From Planctomycetaceae bacterium (lineage in GTDB: Bacteria; Planctomycetota; Planctomycetia; Pirellulales; Pirellulaceae): a stretch of DNA of 58,718 nt. A model generated the notes under the pieces. It worked only from the letters and a program-made list of their open reading frames with translations. It had not been told where the DNA came from and ran no database searches. The DNA lies in assembly GCA_012729315.1 (NCBI GenBank), contig JAAYDI010000143.1, positions 1-58,718 on the forward strand. The letters run 5' to 3'. Positions 32,214 through 41,600 of this stretch are shown here, piece by piece (position 1 is the stretch's first letter; each line of letters opens with the position of its first letter). The position numbers and the translations under genes are program-made.

Positions 32214-33188
32214 TCACCTTGAACGCACCGGGACTCCGCACGCCTGCTGAGCGCGGTGCAGCACCTGCGCTGCCTTGCGCCGCGCGCGTGCCGCGCCGTC
32301 GGCCAGGATCGCTTCCACCCGCTCCAGATCTCCCTCCAACTCGCGGCGCCGGGCGCGGGCGTCACCAAAGAATTCCTCCGCCACCGCCGCCAGCTCCTTC
32401 TTGACCGTCCCGTAGCCGAAGCCGCCGCGCCGGTACAGCGCCGCCATCTCCTCGCGGCGGGGCGCATCGGCGAACAGGCTGTACAGTTGAAACAGATGGT
32501 CGGTCTCCGGCGCTTTCGGCTCCTCCATCGCACGCGAATCGGTCGTGATGCGCATGACCTTCTTCCGCACCGACGCCGGCTCCTCGAAGATCTCGATCGT
32601 GTTGTCGTAGCTCTTCGACATCTTCTCCCCGTCCGTGCCGGGCACTTTGGCCGAACTCTCCATCAGCTGCGCCCGCGGCATCGCGAAGACGTCGCCATAG
32701 AGATGATTGAAACTCCGCGCCAGATCGCGGCAGACCTCAATGTGCTGCACCTGGTCTTCCCCAACCGGCACCAGATCGGCGTCATACGCCAGAATGTCAG
32801 CCGCCATCAGCACCGGGTAGGTGAACAGCCCGGCATCGGCCGTGAGCCCTTTGGCCTTCTTCTCCTTGTAGGCCACGCAGCGCTCGAGCAGCCCCATGGG
32901 CGCGTTTGTCATCAACAGCCAACACAGCTCCGACACTTCCGGCACGTCGGACTGCACGAACAGCGTGGCGCGGTCCGGATCCAGCCCGAGGGCCAGCAGA
33001 TCGAGCGCCGCATCGAGCGTGGCGCGCCGCAGACGCAGCGGATCGCGCACCGTCGTCAAGGCGTGCAGGTTGGCAATGAAGTAGTACGCCTCGTGGCCGT
33101 CCTGCAGCGCAATGTACTGCCGAATCGCGCCGAAGTAGTTGCCCCAGTGGAATCGCCCCGTCGGTTGTATGCCAGAGAGTATTCGCAT
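32214..33188 (-). CDS. trpS: Tryptophanyl-tRNA synthetase
   Basis: The protein (324 aa) is a class I aminoacyl-tRNA synthetase charging tRNA-Trp in the cytoplasm. [19 protein letters not shown] carries the HIGH-equivalent motif (HWGN). [18 protein letters not shown] is the tryptophan-pocket segment, and [18 protein letters not shown] contains an intact KMSKS loop. The C-terminal helical anticodon-binding part ends normally. ATG at the MRILSG position is preferred over an upstream TTG. The length agrees with bacterial TrpRS. It lies 30 bp downstream of pyrD and 7 bp upstream of acpS. Confidence 0.96.
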   Translation of the reverse strand: MRILSGIQPTGRFHWGNYFGAIRQYIALQDGHEAYYFIANLHALTTVRDPLRLRRATLDAALDLLALGLDPDRATLFVQSDVPEVSELCWLLMTNAPMGLLERCVAYKEKKAKGLTADAGLFTYPVLMAADILAYDADLVPVGEDQVQHIEVCRDLARSFNHLYGDVFAMPRAQLMESSAKVPGTDGEKMSKSYDNTIEIFEEPASVRKKVMRITTDSRAMEEPKAPETDHLFQLYSLFADAPRREEMAALYRRGGFGYGTVKKELAAVAEEFFGDARARRRELEGDLERVEAILADGAARARRKAAQVLHRAQQACGVPVRSR

Positions 33189-33218
33189 CGCTGTCAATTA
33201 TTCGTCAGTTGTCGGTTG

Positions 33219-34160
33219 TCAGTTGTCCGTGTTCAATGTTCCCACCAGGTCCACCACACGCCGCACCCCGGCCTCGGCCAGCGCCGCTGGCAACGCCGCC
33301 ACCAGCCGCTGCGAGACCGTCGGGTCATAGTAGTTGGCCGTGCCGATCTGCACCGCCGACGCGCCGGCCACCAGGAACTCCAGGACGTCGTCGATCGTCG
33401 CAATGCCCCCAATGCCCACCACCGGGACAGCGACCGCCTGAGCCACCTGGTACACGCAGCGCAGCGCTACCGGCTTGATCGCTGGACCGCTCAGCCCGCC
33501 CAGGACATTGCCCAGCACCGGCCGGCGACGACGCCAGTCCACCGCCATCCCCAGCAACGTGTTAATCACGCTCACCGCATCCGCCCCCCCCTGAGCAGCG
33601 GCCTGAGCGACGACCGCAATGCGGGTCACGTTGGGCGTCAGCTTGGCCAGAAGCGGTAGTGAACAGGCGCGGCGCACCGCCGCCACGAGCTTCCCACACT
33701 GATCGGGATCGGTGCCGAAATCTATCCCACCTGCAACATTGGGGCACGAGACGTTCAGTTCCAGGCCGTCCACTCCGCCAGCCGACTCGAGCCGTGCTGC
33801 CAGCTGCACGTACTCCTCCGGATTGCGCCCCGCGATGCTCACAATCACGCGCGTGCCCGTCTCTCGCAGGTAGGGCAAGTGGTGCGCCACGAACGCCTCG
33901 ATGCCGTCGTTGTCCAGCCCGATCGAATTGAGCAGGCCCGACGCCGTCTCCACCGTCCGCCACGGCGGGTTGCCGCAACGCGGCTCGGCAGTGACCGTCT
34001 TGGGAATGACCGCTCCCAGACTACGGAGATCCACCAGATGCTCCATCTCGCGCGCGTACCCAAACGTGCCGCTGGCGACCAGGATTGGGTTGGCCAGTTC
34101 CAGTCGGCCGAGCCGCACGCGGAGATCGAGATCGGAGTTCTGGGCAGGCAGGTTCGTCAT
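33219..34160 (-). CDS. pyrD: Dihydroorotate dehydrogenase, class 1-type
   Basis: The protein (313 aa) is a soluble FMN enzyme of pyrimidine synthesis that oxidises dihydroorotate to orotate. Landmarks are [55 protein letters not shown], and the active-site loop [12 protein letters not shown]. The cysteine base in SCPNV marks class 1 rather than the membrane-bound class 2, which uses serine. [29 protein letters not shown] (here in two parts, split at DDV) is the FMN phosphate site. Class 1B enzymes need PyrK, which is not seen here. The ATG is used; a GTG eight codons earlier is possible. It is first in an operon with trpS and acpS. Confidence 0.95.
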   Translation of the reverse strand: MTNLPAQNSDLDLRVRLGRLELANPILVASGTFGYAREMEHLVDLRSLGAVIPKTVTAEPRCGNPPWRTVETASGLLNSIGLDNDGIEAFVAHHLPYLRETGTRVIVSIAGRNPEEYVQLAARLESAGGVDGLELNVSCPNVAGGIDFGTDPDQCGKLVAAVRRACSLPLLAKLTPNVTRIAVVAQAAAQGGADAVSVINTLLGMAVDWRRRRPVLGNVLGGLSGPAIKPVALRCVYQVAQAVAVPVVGIGGIATIDDVLEFLVAGASAVQIGTANYYDPTVSQRLVAALPAALAEAGVRRVVDLVGTLNTDN

Positions 34161-34528
34161 GGGCTTCGCAGCCGGGGCCACCACACGTCAGTCAATCACA
34201 AGTGCTGATATGGTAGGCCAGTCTAGCGGCTGGGCAGATCTGATGACAGGGCCGCCAGGACGCGCGCGAGAAGCCGCTCAGGCCAGCGCCAGCCCTCCAG
34301 GCAGACAGCCATCCAGCCCAAGTCGGGCCGGATGCCTGACCCCGCCACGCCGCGACGGGAGAGTCCCTGCCACAAGTGGCTCGCGGCGAATGCGGCGGTC
34401 CGCATAGCGCGTGCGATTCCGGCCGGGAGTCGGCTCCGCGCCTCCTGTATCTGGCACCTGCGACCGGCTGTCGCAAGCGGCATGCTACCGGAAACGCTGA
34501 ATCGTAGCCGCGCTGCGGACCAGGACGG
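34161..34528. other. 368-bp intergenic region, nothing recognised
   Basis: No gene, hairpin with a T-tract or known RNA is seen between the small lipoprotein gene and pyrD. Both neighbours run on the minus strand, so it presumably holds the pyrD operon promoter. Confidence 0.4.
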
Positions 34529-34747
34529 CTAGATCACGCCACCGTGGACCCGTTCCGGGTTCATGTGATCAGGCTGATCCAGGAACCAGAACCGCTCCCA
34601 CTGGTTGAGCGCCTGCCGCATGTCCTCGGACGTGAAGATCAACTGCCGTGTGCGACGCGCCCGATCCGCTGAGTAGATCGGAATGAAACAGCCCACAGTT
34701 GTGCTCAACAGCGTGCAGAGCAGAGCCGCGTAGAAGATTCGACGCAT
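34529..34747 (-). CDS. Small lipoprotein-like protein
   Basis: This short gene (72 aa) has an excellent ribosome binding site (AGGGAGGATT) ahead of its ATG. Its leader is MRRIFYAALLCTLLSTTVGC, in which Cys20 follows a lipobox-like TVG, so the mature protein is probably lipid-anchored. The remaining 52 residues are charged and include RQLIFTSEDMRQALNQWERFWFLDQPDH, a well-ordered amphipathic segment. From memory, similar short proteins recur in planctomycetes, but I know of no function. It lies 66 bp after the HU gene on the same strand and may share its transcript. Confidence 0.75.
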   Translation of the reverse strand: MRRIFYAALLCTLLSTTVGCFIPIYSADRARRTRQLIFTSEDMRQALNQWERFWFLDQPDHMNPERVHGGVI

Positions 34748-34813
34748 CGAATCAATCCTCCCTGAACAGAATGCATCGCTCCCGGCGAGACTCGTTCGCG
34801 CCGAAAGAATCCT

Positions 34814-35221
34814 TTAACTCTGAGGCGTACCCATACTGGGCGTCGTGGACGCTGGTGCTGGCGCTCCAGGGGCCAGGTCGGACGCCGGTTCTAACTGCTC
34901 CAGTACGGCCCTGGGTCGCGTGGCTGCCTCCGCCACCTCGCGTCCCAAATGCCGCACCCGCTCTTCCATTTCTTTGCCCGGCTTGAACGTGACAACGAAC
35001 TTCTGCGGCACGTCGACGCGTTGCCCGGTCCGCGGGTTTCGCGCTTTACGGGCAGCGCGTTTCTTCACTTCAAACACGCCGAAATTCCGCAGCTCGATGC
35101 GTTTCTCTTCCACCAGTGCCTTCACAATCGCATCGAACGTCTTCTGCACGATTTCCTTGGTCTTTAGTTGGGTCAAACCGATCTCTTCCGAAATCGTTTT
35201 GACGATTTCTTTCTTCGTCAC
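34814..35221 (-). CDS. HU-family DNA-binding protein with C-terminal tail
   Basis: Residues 1-90 are a complete HU/IHF fold ([18 protein letters not shown], then [26 protein letters not shown] with the conserved RNP loop, then [15 protein letters not shown]). HU bends and compacts DNA as a dimer in the nucleoid. A 45-residue Ala/Pro/Glu-rich tail ([19 protein letters not shown]) follows, longer than in classical HU, and it is acidic rather than the Lys/Ala-rich tail seen in some actinobacterial HU. The start is GTG with GAGGGAG six bases upstream. Confidence 0.93.
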   Translation of the reverse strand: MTKKEIVKTISEEIGLTQLKTKEIVQKTFDAIVKALVEEKRIELRNFGVFEVKKRAARKARNPRTGQRVDVPQKFVVTFKPGKEMEERVRHLGREVAEAATRPRAVLEQLEPASDLAPGAPAPASTTPSMGTPQS

Positions 35222-35795
35222 GACTCAACTCCCTCACTGGGCACTCAAAAGGTCGAGAAATGTCGGTCCTTCGACCCGCCTCTTGTTGCTCCAAGTGTAA
35301 ATGCCACAAGCACTAGAGTCAAGCTCATTCACACTTGCCCCACCCCTGGCCGCGTGCCCGAACCGTGCTGAATAACGCCGGTTTTCGAAACATCGCATTC
35401 CCACAGGATAAGTCGCAAGTCTCATGACTACAAGCACTTAAGGACACTCACCTCCACTGAGTCGACGACGTTTTTCGTAAGCCTTGAATTAATCAGTATT
35501 TCCGGCAATTCACACAGGCCGCGCCAGACGCCAGCGCGTACTCGACAGATGGCATTATCGACCGTCCAATCCCCCAACTTCAACCAAACCGTAAAGTCCG
35601 CTCAACACGACTGGCCACACCCCCAATTCCGCGCCACAAACCACCCCAGGGAGGGCAAGAGGCAACCCAGCCCAGGTAGTTTCGCACATCCGGCCACACG
35701 AGCAGTTCACTGAGCCTGGCGAGCAGTTCACTGAGCCTGGCGAGCAGATCGAGCCCCCGTAACGGGGTGGCCGAAGGCCCAGACCAGCAGTCCTA
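35222..35795. other. 574-bp intergenic region
   Basis: No gene is supported. The part next to HU (about 35280-35480) is the less GC-rich section and probably holds its promoter. The distal part contains a 21-bp tandem duplication, listed separately. Confidence 0.45.
35701..35742. repeat. 21-bp tandem duplication
   Basis: Two identical 21-bp units, each AGCAGTTCACTGAGCCTGGC plus G, are followed by a partial third (AGCAGATCGAGC). It lies 54 bp past the stop of the YkgJ-type gene. It looks like local slippage; no function is evident. Confidence 0.8.
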
Positions 35796-36215
35796 TCACA
35801 CGCGAATCACCTGCCGTTGCGATTCGATTTCGGCCAGCTGGTAGAGACGCCCCTGGCCACTACCGGGACATACTTGACAGGTTCGCTCCCAGGATTCAGG
35901 AGTCTCGACATTCGAGTCCCAGAATGGCCACGTCCGGCATTGCCGCGGACGCACCGCGTAGACTCGGCATTGTCGCGTGTCGGGATCCAACAGGATGCAG
36001 TCGTAGTTGCTGCGTTCTCTGAGGCTGTGCCGGTTGCCTACCGGCACGACGTACAGCCGCTCGAATTCAGCTACATCGGCGCATTGCATGGCCACCGCCA
36101 GCTGCTGGATCTCCTCCTTATTGACCCACACAAAGCCAGGCCCACCGGTACAGCAGTCACCGCATCCGGTGCATGAAAAACGCAGCCCATCCTGATACCA
36201 CAGTTGCCGATGCAT
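35796..36215 (-). CDS. YkgJ-type cysteine cluster protein
   Basis: The protein (139 aa) belongs to the YkgJ / UPF0153 zinc- or iron-binding family. The N-terminal cluster is FSCTGCGDCCTGGPGFVW with Cys15, Cys18, Cys21 and Cys22. Further conserved cysteines are in CILLDPDTRQCRVYAVRPRQCRTWPFW and in RTCQVCPGSGQG near the C-terminus. The pattern suggests metal or Fe-S binding, but the reaction is unknown. GGAAGGA lies a few bases before the ATG. It is a single gene. Confidence 0.9.
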   Translation of the reverse strand: MHRQLWYQDGLRFSCTGCGDCCTGGPGFVWVNKEEIQQLAVAMQCADVAEFERLYVVPVGNRHSLRERSNYDCILLDPDTRQCRVYAVRPRQCRTWPFWDSNVETPESWERTCQVCPGSGQGRLYQLAEIESQRQVIRV

Positions 36216-36290
36216 CTGATGTCCTTCCGCCCTGATTCAGGCCTGAGTGTGTGAACAGGAACCGCAAGGGGCGGAGCACCATAATATAAC

Positions 36291-36319
36291 ATAATAATGG
36301 TCCACCACGCTCGCGATAA
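36291..36319 (-). promoter_or_regulatory. Possible promoter of the YkgJ-type gene
   Basis: On the minus strand, TTATCG (36319-36314) and TATTAT (36296-36291) are spaced by 17 bases. They lie in the only strongly AT-rich patch of the gap (36279-36300). The -10 match is good and the -35 match weak. It is about 75 bp from the start codon. Confidence 0.35.
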
Positions 36320-36460
36320 CGTGGTCGCCCGGCCCGTCGGTCGCCCGGCCGCAGGATACCGCGGAGCGGCAGCTCATTCCAGGAAATCCACTACGTCAAC
36401 GCCCCCCTGCAGGGGAGACAAGGCGCGCGAAGTGACAACGCGGGACGGACTCCAGCGGGG

Positions 36461-36976
36461 TCAAATCGGTTCATTCCGATCGGGGATCTGCCCCTCGCTG
36501 TCATCCAGCACGTCGTAACGTTCAGTGATATCCTGGTCTGCAATCGGTCCGCCGACAATTTCATCGAGTTCGTCAAAGCGTTCAACCGCCGGTCGGCGAC
36601 GAGACAACCCAGCGCGATCGAGCAGCGAACGGCTGAGAATCTCAGAGATTTCCTCTTCGTCGGGCGGCGGTGGCCCAGCGGCCCCCAAGTCGACCGGCGA
36701 ATAGTTGACCGTGTACTTGTGTTTGGCGACGCTCAGCGTGTCACCCGGATCGATGCGTTTTCTGGTCACGCGTGTCCCGTTGACCTTGGTGCCATTGCGG
36801 CTCTTCAGGTCCTTGACAAACCAGTAACCCTGTTCGAGCGACAGTTGGCAATGATGTGCTGACACGTTGGCAAAGCGGAGCGTGATATCGCATCCTTCAC
36901 GCCGCCCGACAAGCAGTTTCTTCTTGCGCAGCGGGATTGGATCGCCGCCGCCTACAGGGGTCAGTTCACCGAACAT
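36461..36976 (-). CDS. FHA-domain protein
   Basis: The protein (171 aa) has an N-terminal forkhead-associated domain (residues about 1-95): LLVGRREGCDITLRFANVSAHHCQLSL contains the phosphothreonine-binding GR and SxxH residues, and VKDLKSRNGTKVNGTRV the NG turn. It reads phosphothreonine peptides, pointing to Ser/Thr-kinase signalling. The C-terminal 75 residues are acidic and disordered, with no recognised domain. The start was chosen where the FHA fold begins; upstream in-frame sequence is unconvincing. It is divergent from the DUF1080 gene. Confidence 0.88.
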   Translation of the reverse strand: MFGELTPVGGGDPIPLRKKKLLVGRREGCDITLRFANVSAHHCQLSLEQGYWFVKDLKSRNGTKVNGTRVTRKRIDPGDTLSVAKHKYTVNYSPVDLGAAGPPPPDEEEISEILSRSLLDRAGLSRRRPAVERFDELDEIVGGPIADQDITERYDVLDDSEGQIPDRNEPI

Positions 36977-37244
36977 AGAGGGGTTTCCCTTGTCGCGGGC
37001 GAACCAGTGTCCCAGGATGCCCAATACCCCAGGATGCCTGGCACGGCCCGGTCCCAACTCCGCTTCGTCACTGTATTTGAATGTAGTAGAGCACCCCCTT
37101 GTCGTCAACGTACTCACCGCCCCTACTCACTGGCCCCGCCTAGTCCCGGCGAGCCACCCGCCGGTTTGACGCGGGTCTGCAATCGTTGTATCGTGGTTTT
37201 GTGCATCGCACCTGCCCTACAACCGTGCCCACCGGAGAACCATC

Positions 37245-38531
37245 ATGAGACGCTGCTTCACGCTTGTGGCTATCCTGCTGTCGCTCGGCCTGTCGTCGTT
37301 CGCTGTGGCAGAAGAACGGGCAGCGCCCCTGTCGCTCTTCGACGGCAAGACACTCGACGGCTGGGATGGCGATCCTCGGTTCTGGAGCGTGAAGGAGGGG
37401 GTCATCTGCGGCCAGACCACGGCCGACAATCCAACCGAACACAACACGTTCCTGGTGTGGCGCAAGGGAGAGGTCAGTGACTTCCAGCTCGACCTGGACT
37501 TCCGGCTCGTCGGTGGCAACTCGGGCATTCAGTACCGCAGCCAGGAAGCCGACAAGTGGGTGATCGGCGGCTACCAGGCCGACTTCGATGCGGCGGCCAC
37601 CTATTCGGGCATCCTGTACGAAGAACGCGGACGCGGCATCATCAGCGAACGGGGCAAGCAGGTCGTGGTCGACGAGCAGGGCAACTGGAAAGCTGTCGGC
37701 ACAACCGCCGATAACGACGCCATCGTCAAGGCGATCAAGAAGGAAGACTGGAACCACTACACGATCATCGCGCAGGGCAATCGCCTGATCCACAAGATCA
37801 ACGGGCTGGTGACCGTCGATCTGACCGACAACCAGGCGGAGAAACGCAGTATGTCGGGGCTGCTGGCCCTCCAGCTGCACGCCGGCCCCCCGATGCTCGT
37901 GCAGTTCCGGAACATCCAGCTTCAACCGTTGAACGACGCCGCCAGCCCCGGCGCAGCGCGGACGATCCAGCTGTTCAACGGTGTGGACCTGGCTGGCTGG
38001 TCGGTGCAGCCCGCCGATAACCCCGACACGGCCCACACCTGGTCCGTCCAGGACGGGCTGCTGCTGTGCACGGGCAAGCCAGTCGGCTATCTGCGGACGG
38101 ACCGGGACGACTTCGAGAATTACGTGCTGTCACTCGAGTGGCGGTGGCCGGGCGCTGGAGGCAACAACGGCGTGCTGGTACATGCCTCCACACCAGGTGC
38201 TCTGGGGGTGTGGCCGAAGTCCATCGAAGTGCAGCTGGGAGCAGGCGACGCCGGTGACTTCTGGATCATCGGCACCGATCTGGACGTCACTGACAAGGCC
38301 AGCCGGAAACACGATCGCCGCCACGTCAACCTGACCGACGATGCCGAAAAGCCGCTGGGCGAATGGAACGCACTGGAAGTGACCTGCCGCGGTGACGAGA
38401 TAATCGTGAAGGTGAACGGCCAGTTGGTCAACCACGCAACAAACTGCAGCGTCACGAAAGGGGCCGTCTGCCTGCAATCGGAAGGCACGCCGATCGAGTT
38501 CCGGAACGTCGAGCTCGCGCCGCTGGACTGA
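37245..38531 (+). CDS. Secreted double DUF1080 (3-keto-disaccharide hydrolase-like) protein
   Basis: The protein (428 aa) has a signal peptide (LVAILLSLGLSSFAVAEE) and two tandem DUF1080 / LamG-like jelly-roll domains. The first begins LSLFDGKTLDGWDGDPRFWSV and contains LDLDFRLVGGNSGIQYRSQE. The second begins IQLFNGVDLAGWSVQPADN and contains LSLEWRWPGAGGNNGVLVHAS. Both have the FDG/FNG...GW opening and the GNSG/GNNGV turn diagnostic of the family. Some members hydrolyse 3-keto-glycosides produced by Gfo/Idh/MocA-type dehydrogenases, so work in the same exported pathway as the Gfo/Idh/MocA proteins nearby is plausible. Confidence 0.9.
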   Translation: MRRCFTLVAILLSLGLSSFAVAEERAAPLSLFDGKTLDGWDGDPRFWSVKEGVICGQTTADNPTEHNTFLVWRKGEVSDFQLDLDFRLVGGNSGIQYRSQEADKWVIGGYQADFDAAATYSGILYEERGRGIISERGKQVVVDEQGNWKAVGTTADNDAIVKAIKKEDWNHYTIIAQGNRLIHKINGLVTVDLTDNQAEKRSMSGLLALQLHAGPPMLVQFRNIQLQPLNDAASPGAARTIQLFNGVDLAGWSVQPADNPDTAHTWSVQDGLLLCTGKPVGYLRTDRDDFENYVLSLEWRWPGAGGNNGVLVHASTPGALGVWPKSIEVQLGAGDAGDFWIIGTDLDVTDKASRKHDRRHVNLTDDAEKPLGEWNALEVTCRGDEIIVKVNGQLVNHATNCSVTKGAVCLQSEGTPIEFRNVELAPLD

Positions 38532-38677
38532 TGCCACATACAAGCGCTGCCGGCCGGCGACTGTTGTCTCGGTCGCCTGTCGGTATAGGGTGCACTCTGC
38601 CGTTTATCGGAAGTTCCGCTCGTCGCCTGCCGATGACGGGCCCCCTATTCTGACTCCTGTCGCGCAGGGAGACCACC

Positions 38678-41600
38678 GTGGAAGACTTGTTCATTGGCCT
38701 GGTGTCGTTTGCGGTCGTTGTCACCCTGTTCGCCGCCGTCGGTCACGCGCTGTGGATGGCCGGGGCAGCCATCCTGCGCAAGGTCTTCCGGATCGGCAAG
38801 AAAGGGCGGTTGCCCACCTGCCGGTGCACACGCTGCGGGCAGCCGGGCGTGTTGGAGCCGAGCATCTGTCGAGAGTGCGGTCATGAGTCCCAGACCGCCA
38901 GGCGCCGCAGCCTGACCTCGGCGATCCGCCAGATCAAGCAGTACCACACCCGGTACGGTCTTGATCCCACCGTCTTCGATCACGCCCTGCAGGCGCTCAC
39001 GGCGGCTGAACAGCACCTGCTTGGAGCCGTCGCCTCGGACGTCGCCTCGGACGTCCAGCAACGTCAGGTCGCGCCCACTGCGGCAGCTGATGGTGTGCCG
39101 CGGCCGCCACAGGAGGTGGTTCACACACGGCCTCGGCCAGCCTGCGATCCGGCCGTGCTCGAAATGCCCGCGGCGGCGGCTGGCGCGACGGCGCCGGCGG
39201 TACCCGACTTCGCCCGGGACACACCTCCGGCCCCCGCGGCATTCTCACCGCGCCGGACCTTGGCCGACATGCTCCAGTCGTTTCTCGACGAGAAGAACAT
39301 CCGCTGGGGAGAGCTGGCCAGCGGCATGCTGATCCTGGGCAGCGTCATCGGACTGGTCATCAGTCTGCGGGCCACGCTCGTCGAGATCAGCGAGCGGATC
39401 CGCTATTTTCCTGCCCTCCTGTTCCTGCTCGGCATCATCGCGATCCACGGCGCCGGGCTATATACGCTGCGGCGATGGCGGCTGCGTGCCACGAGCCGCG
39501 GCGTGCTGATCATCGCCCTGCTCCTCGTGCCGCTGGGTTTCGTAGCCGGCATTCTGCTCTCGGGGCCCGATGCGGAGCAGCGTGCGGTGACCGATCCGCT
39601 GTACCTCGCGGCGGTGACGGTAGGCCTGGTGAGTTACGGCACTCTGACTGCCGTATCGGCCCGGGCGCTGTTTGCAGAAGGCTGGTGGCGCTTCGTGGTG
39701 GCGATCATGGGTACGGCAGCCGGCCAGCTGCTCATCAACCGGCTGGCAGATGCCGATCTCACCAGCACTTCGCTGCTCCGTACTACAGCACTGTTCCTGG
39801 TGCCGCTGGCGAGTTTTCTGGCTGCTACGCTGACGCAGTTGTTCCTCATCGCGCAGCGCGCACGGCTGAGTCGCGCACGTGCCGCGCAGACATTCACACT
39901 GCTGGGCACAGCCGGCTTCGCGCTGGCGGTCGCTGTGGGGCTGTTGCTGTATCGCGCGGGCACGGTCCAGGCGACGCTGGCGGCGCTGAGTCCGTCCTTG
40001 AGTCTGGCCGCGGCGGTGGTGCTGGGGATCGGCATGTCGGTCCACACGCGATGTGCAGCGCGCACGGCGGCCGAGACACGCACCGTCGGCACGGCGTTGG
40101 CCGTCCTGGGCGGTCTGCTCATGGCGGGCACAATGTTCCTGGCTTGGCCACTCCCCCCGGTGCTGATCGCCGTCGCGGCGGTCACGGCCGGGGCGTTCCT
40201 GTGCCTGGCCTGCCTCGGCAATGTGCCGGTGCTGCACGCCGGCGCAGCGGCGGCCGCCACCTGGGCCGGCCTGCTGACGTTTCTGCGACAGACCGTCCCG
40301 CTGGCGGAGTCCGCTGCGGCCGGCACGGAACTCGTCCGAGCGCTGGTCATGGGGCGCTCCGCATTGGCGCTGGCCGTAGCCGCAGTCGCGCTGGGGGCGA
40401 TCGGCTGCTGGTGTCGGCGCCGGCAGCTGGCGGCCGTCGCGCGGGGGTACCTGAGCACTGCGGGCGCCGTGGCGGCGATCTCGGCCGCCATCGGCCTGTA
40501 CGCGGGCTTCTGGACGGGCGTCGACGCCGCGTGGACCACGCTGCTGTTCGCCTGCCTCGCCACCGCAGGGCTGACAGCGTCCTGGTGCTGGCCGATCCAG
40601 CCGATGGCCAAGCCCCAGCGCGGGCCGTTCGGCTGGTGGCGCACGCAGCGTGCGATCACATTGTTCGGTGCGGCCGCGTCACTCGTGACACTGGTGCATC
40701 TGCTGGGCTGGAACACGTGGGTCGCTGCGCAGCTGGCGGCCTGGCAGTGGACGATAGCTCGTCCGGTATTGTGGGCCTTGATCGGTCACGGAGTATTCAT
40801 GGAGTTACTCGCGCTGAGTGCCCGCCGGTGGCACCGCACGGCGTGGGCAGTCGGCGGTGGCACGGTTGAGGGGCGGGAGGCGCTGAGTCGCGAGCTGATC
40901 GTGCCCCTGGCGACCTGCGGGGTATTGTCGGCAGTTCTGGCAGTCCCCGGTGCATTGTCGTTCGGCCGCAGCACCCTGGGCGCCCAGGCCGCCTACGTCG
41001 GCATGATCGCCGCGGTCTGGACCATGGCCGGCGTGGCGATGCGGGTACCGCGTCTGATCAGCGGCGCGTACGTCGCCACGACGGTGGCGCTAGGGTTGGC
41101 GGTGGCGGCGGGGGCCGCAGCGCAGCCGTGGCCCGAGCCCGTGCTCGGTAACCTGCAACACGTGCAATGGCAGGCGCTAGCGCTGGGACTGTGGTGTGCC
41201 GCGGTCTTCGCCGCATGCTCCGCTGTACCGCAACGCCGGGTCGCCCACTTCCTGTTGACTGAAGTCTCCGGAGGCCTCAACCGCGGGCTGCTCGTTGGTC
41301 TGATTGCGCTGATGGCAGGACTGGGTCTGGTCGGCTGCCAGCCCGGCGCGCTGGTCGAGCTGGGATACATCGCCCCCGATCATGCCTGGGCCACGGACGC
41401 ATGGCACACCCAGGCGTATCAGGTGTTCGGTCTGCTGGCGTGGCTGAGTGTGGCGTTAGCTCTGGGCGCGGCAATCGTACCGCACGGTTCACAATTCGGT
41501 TCTCTGGCCGCGATCGCGCTGACGGCCAGCCTGCCGCTGTTGGTTGCCGGGCGTTGGGAGTCCGGGTGGGCGGTCGCCTCCGCCTGCCGATGGGCATTTG

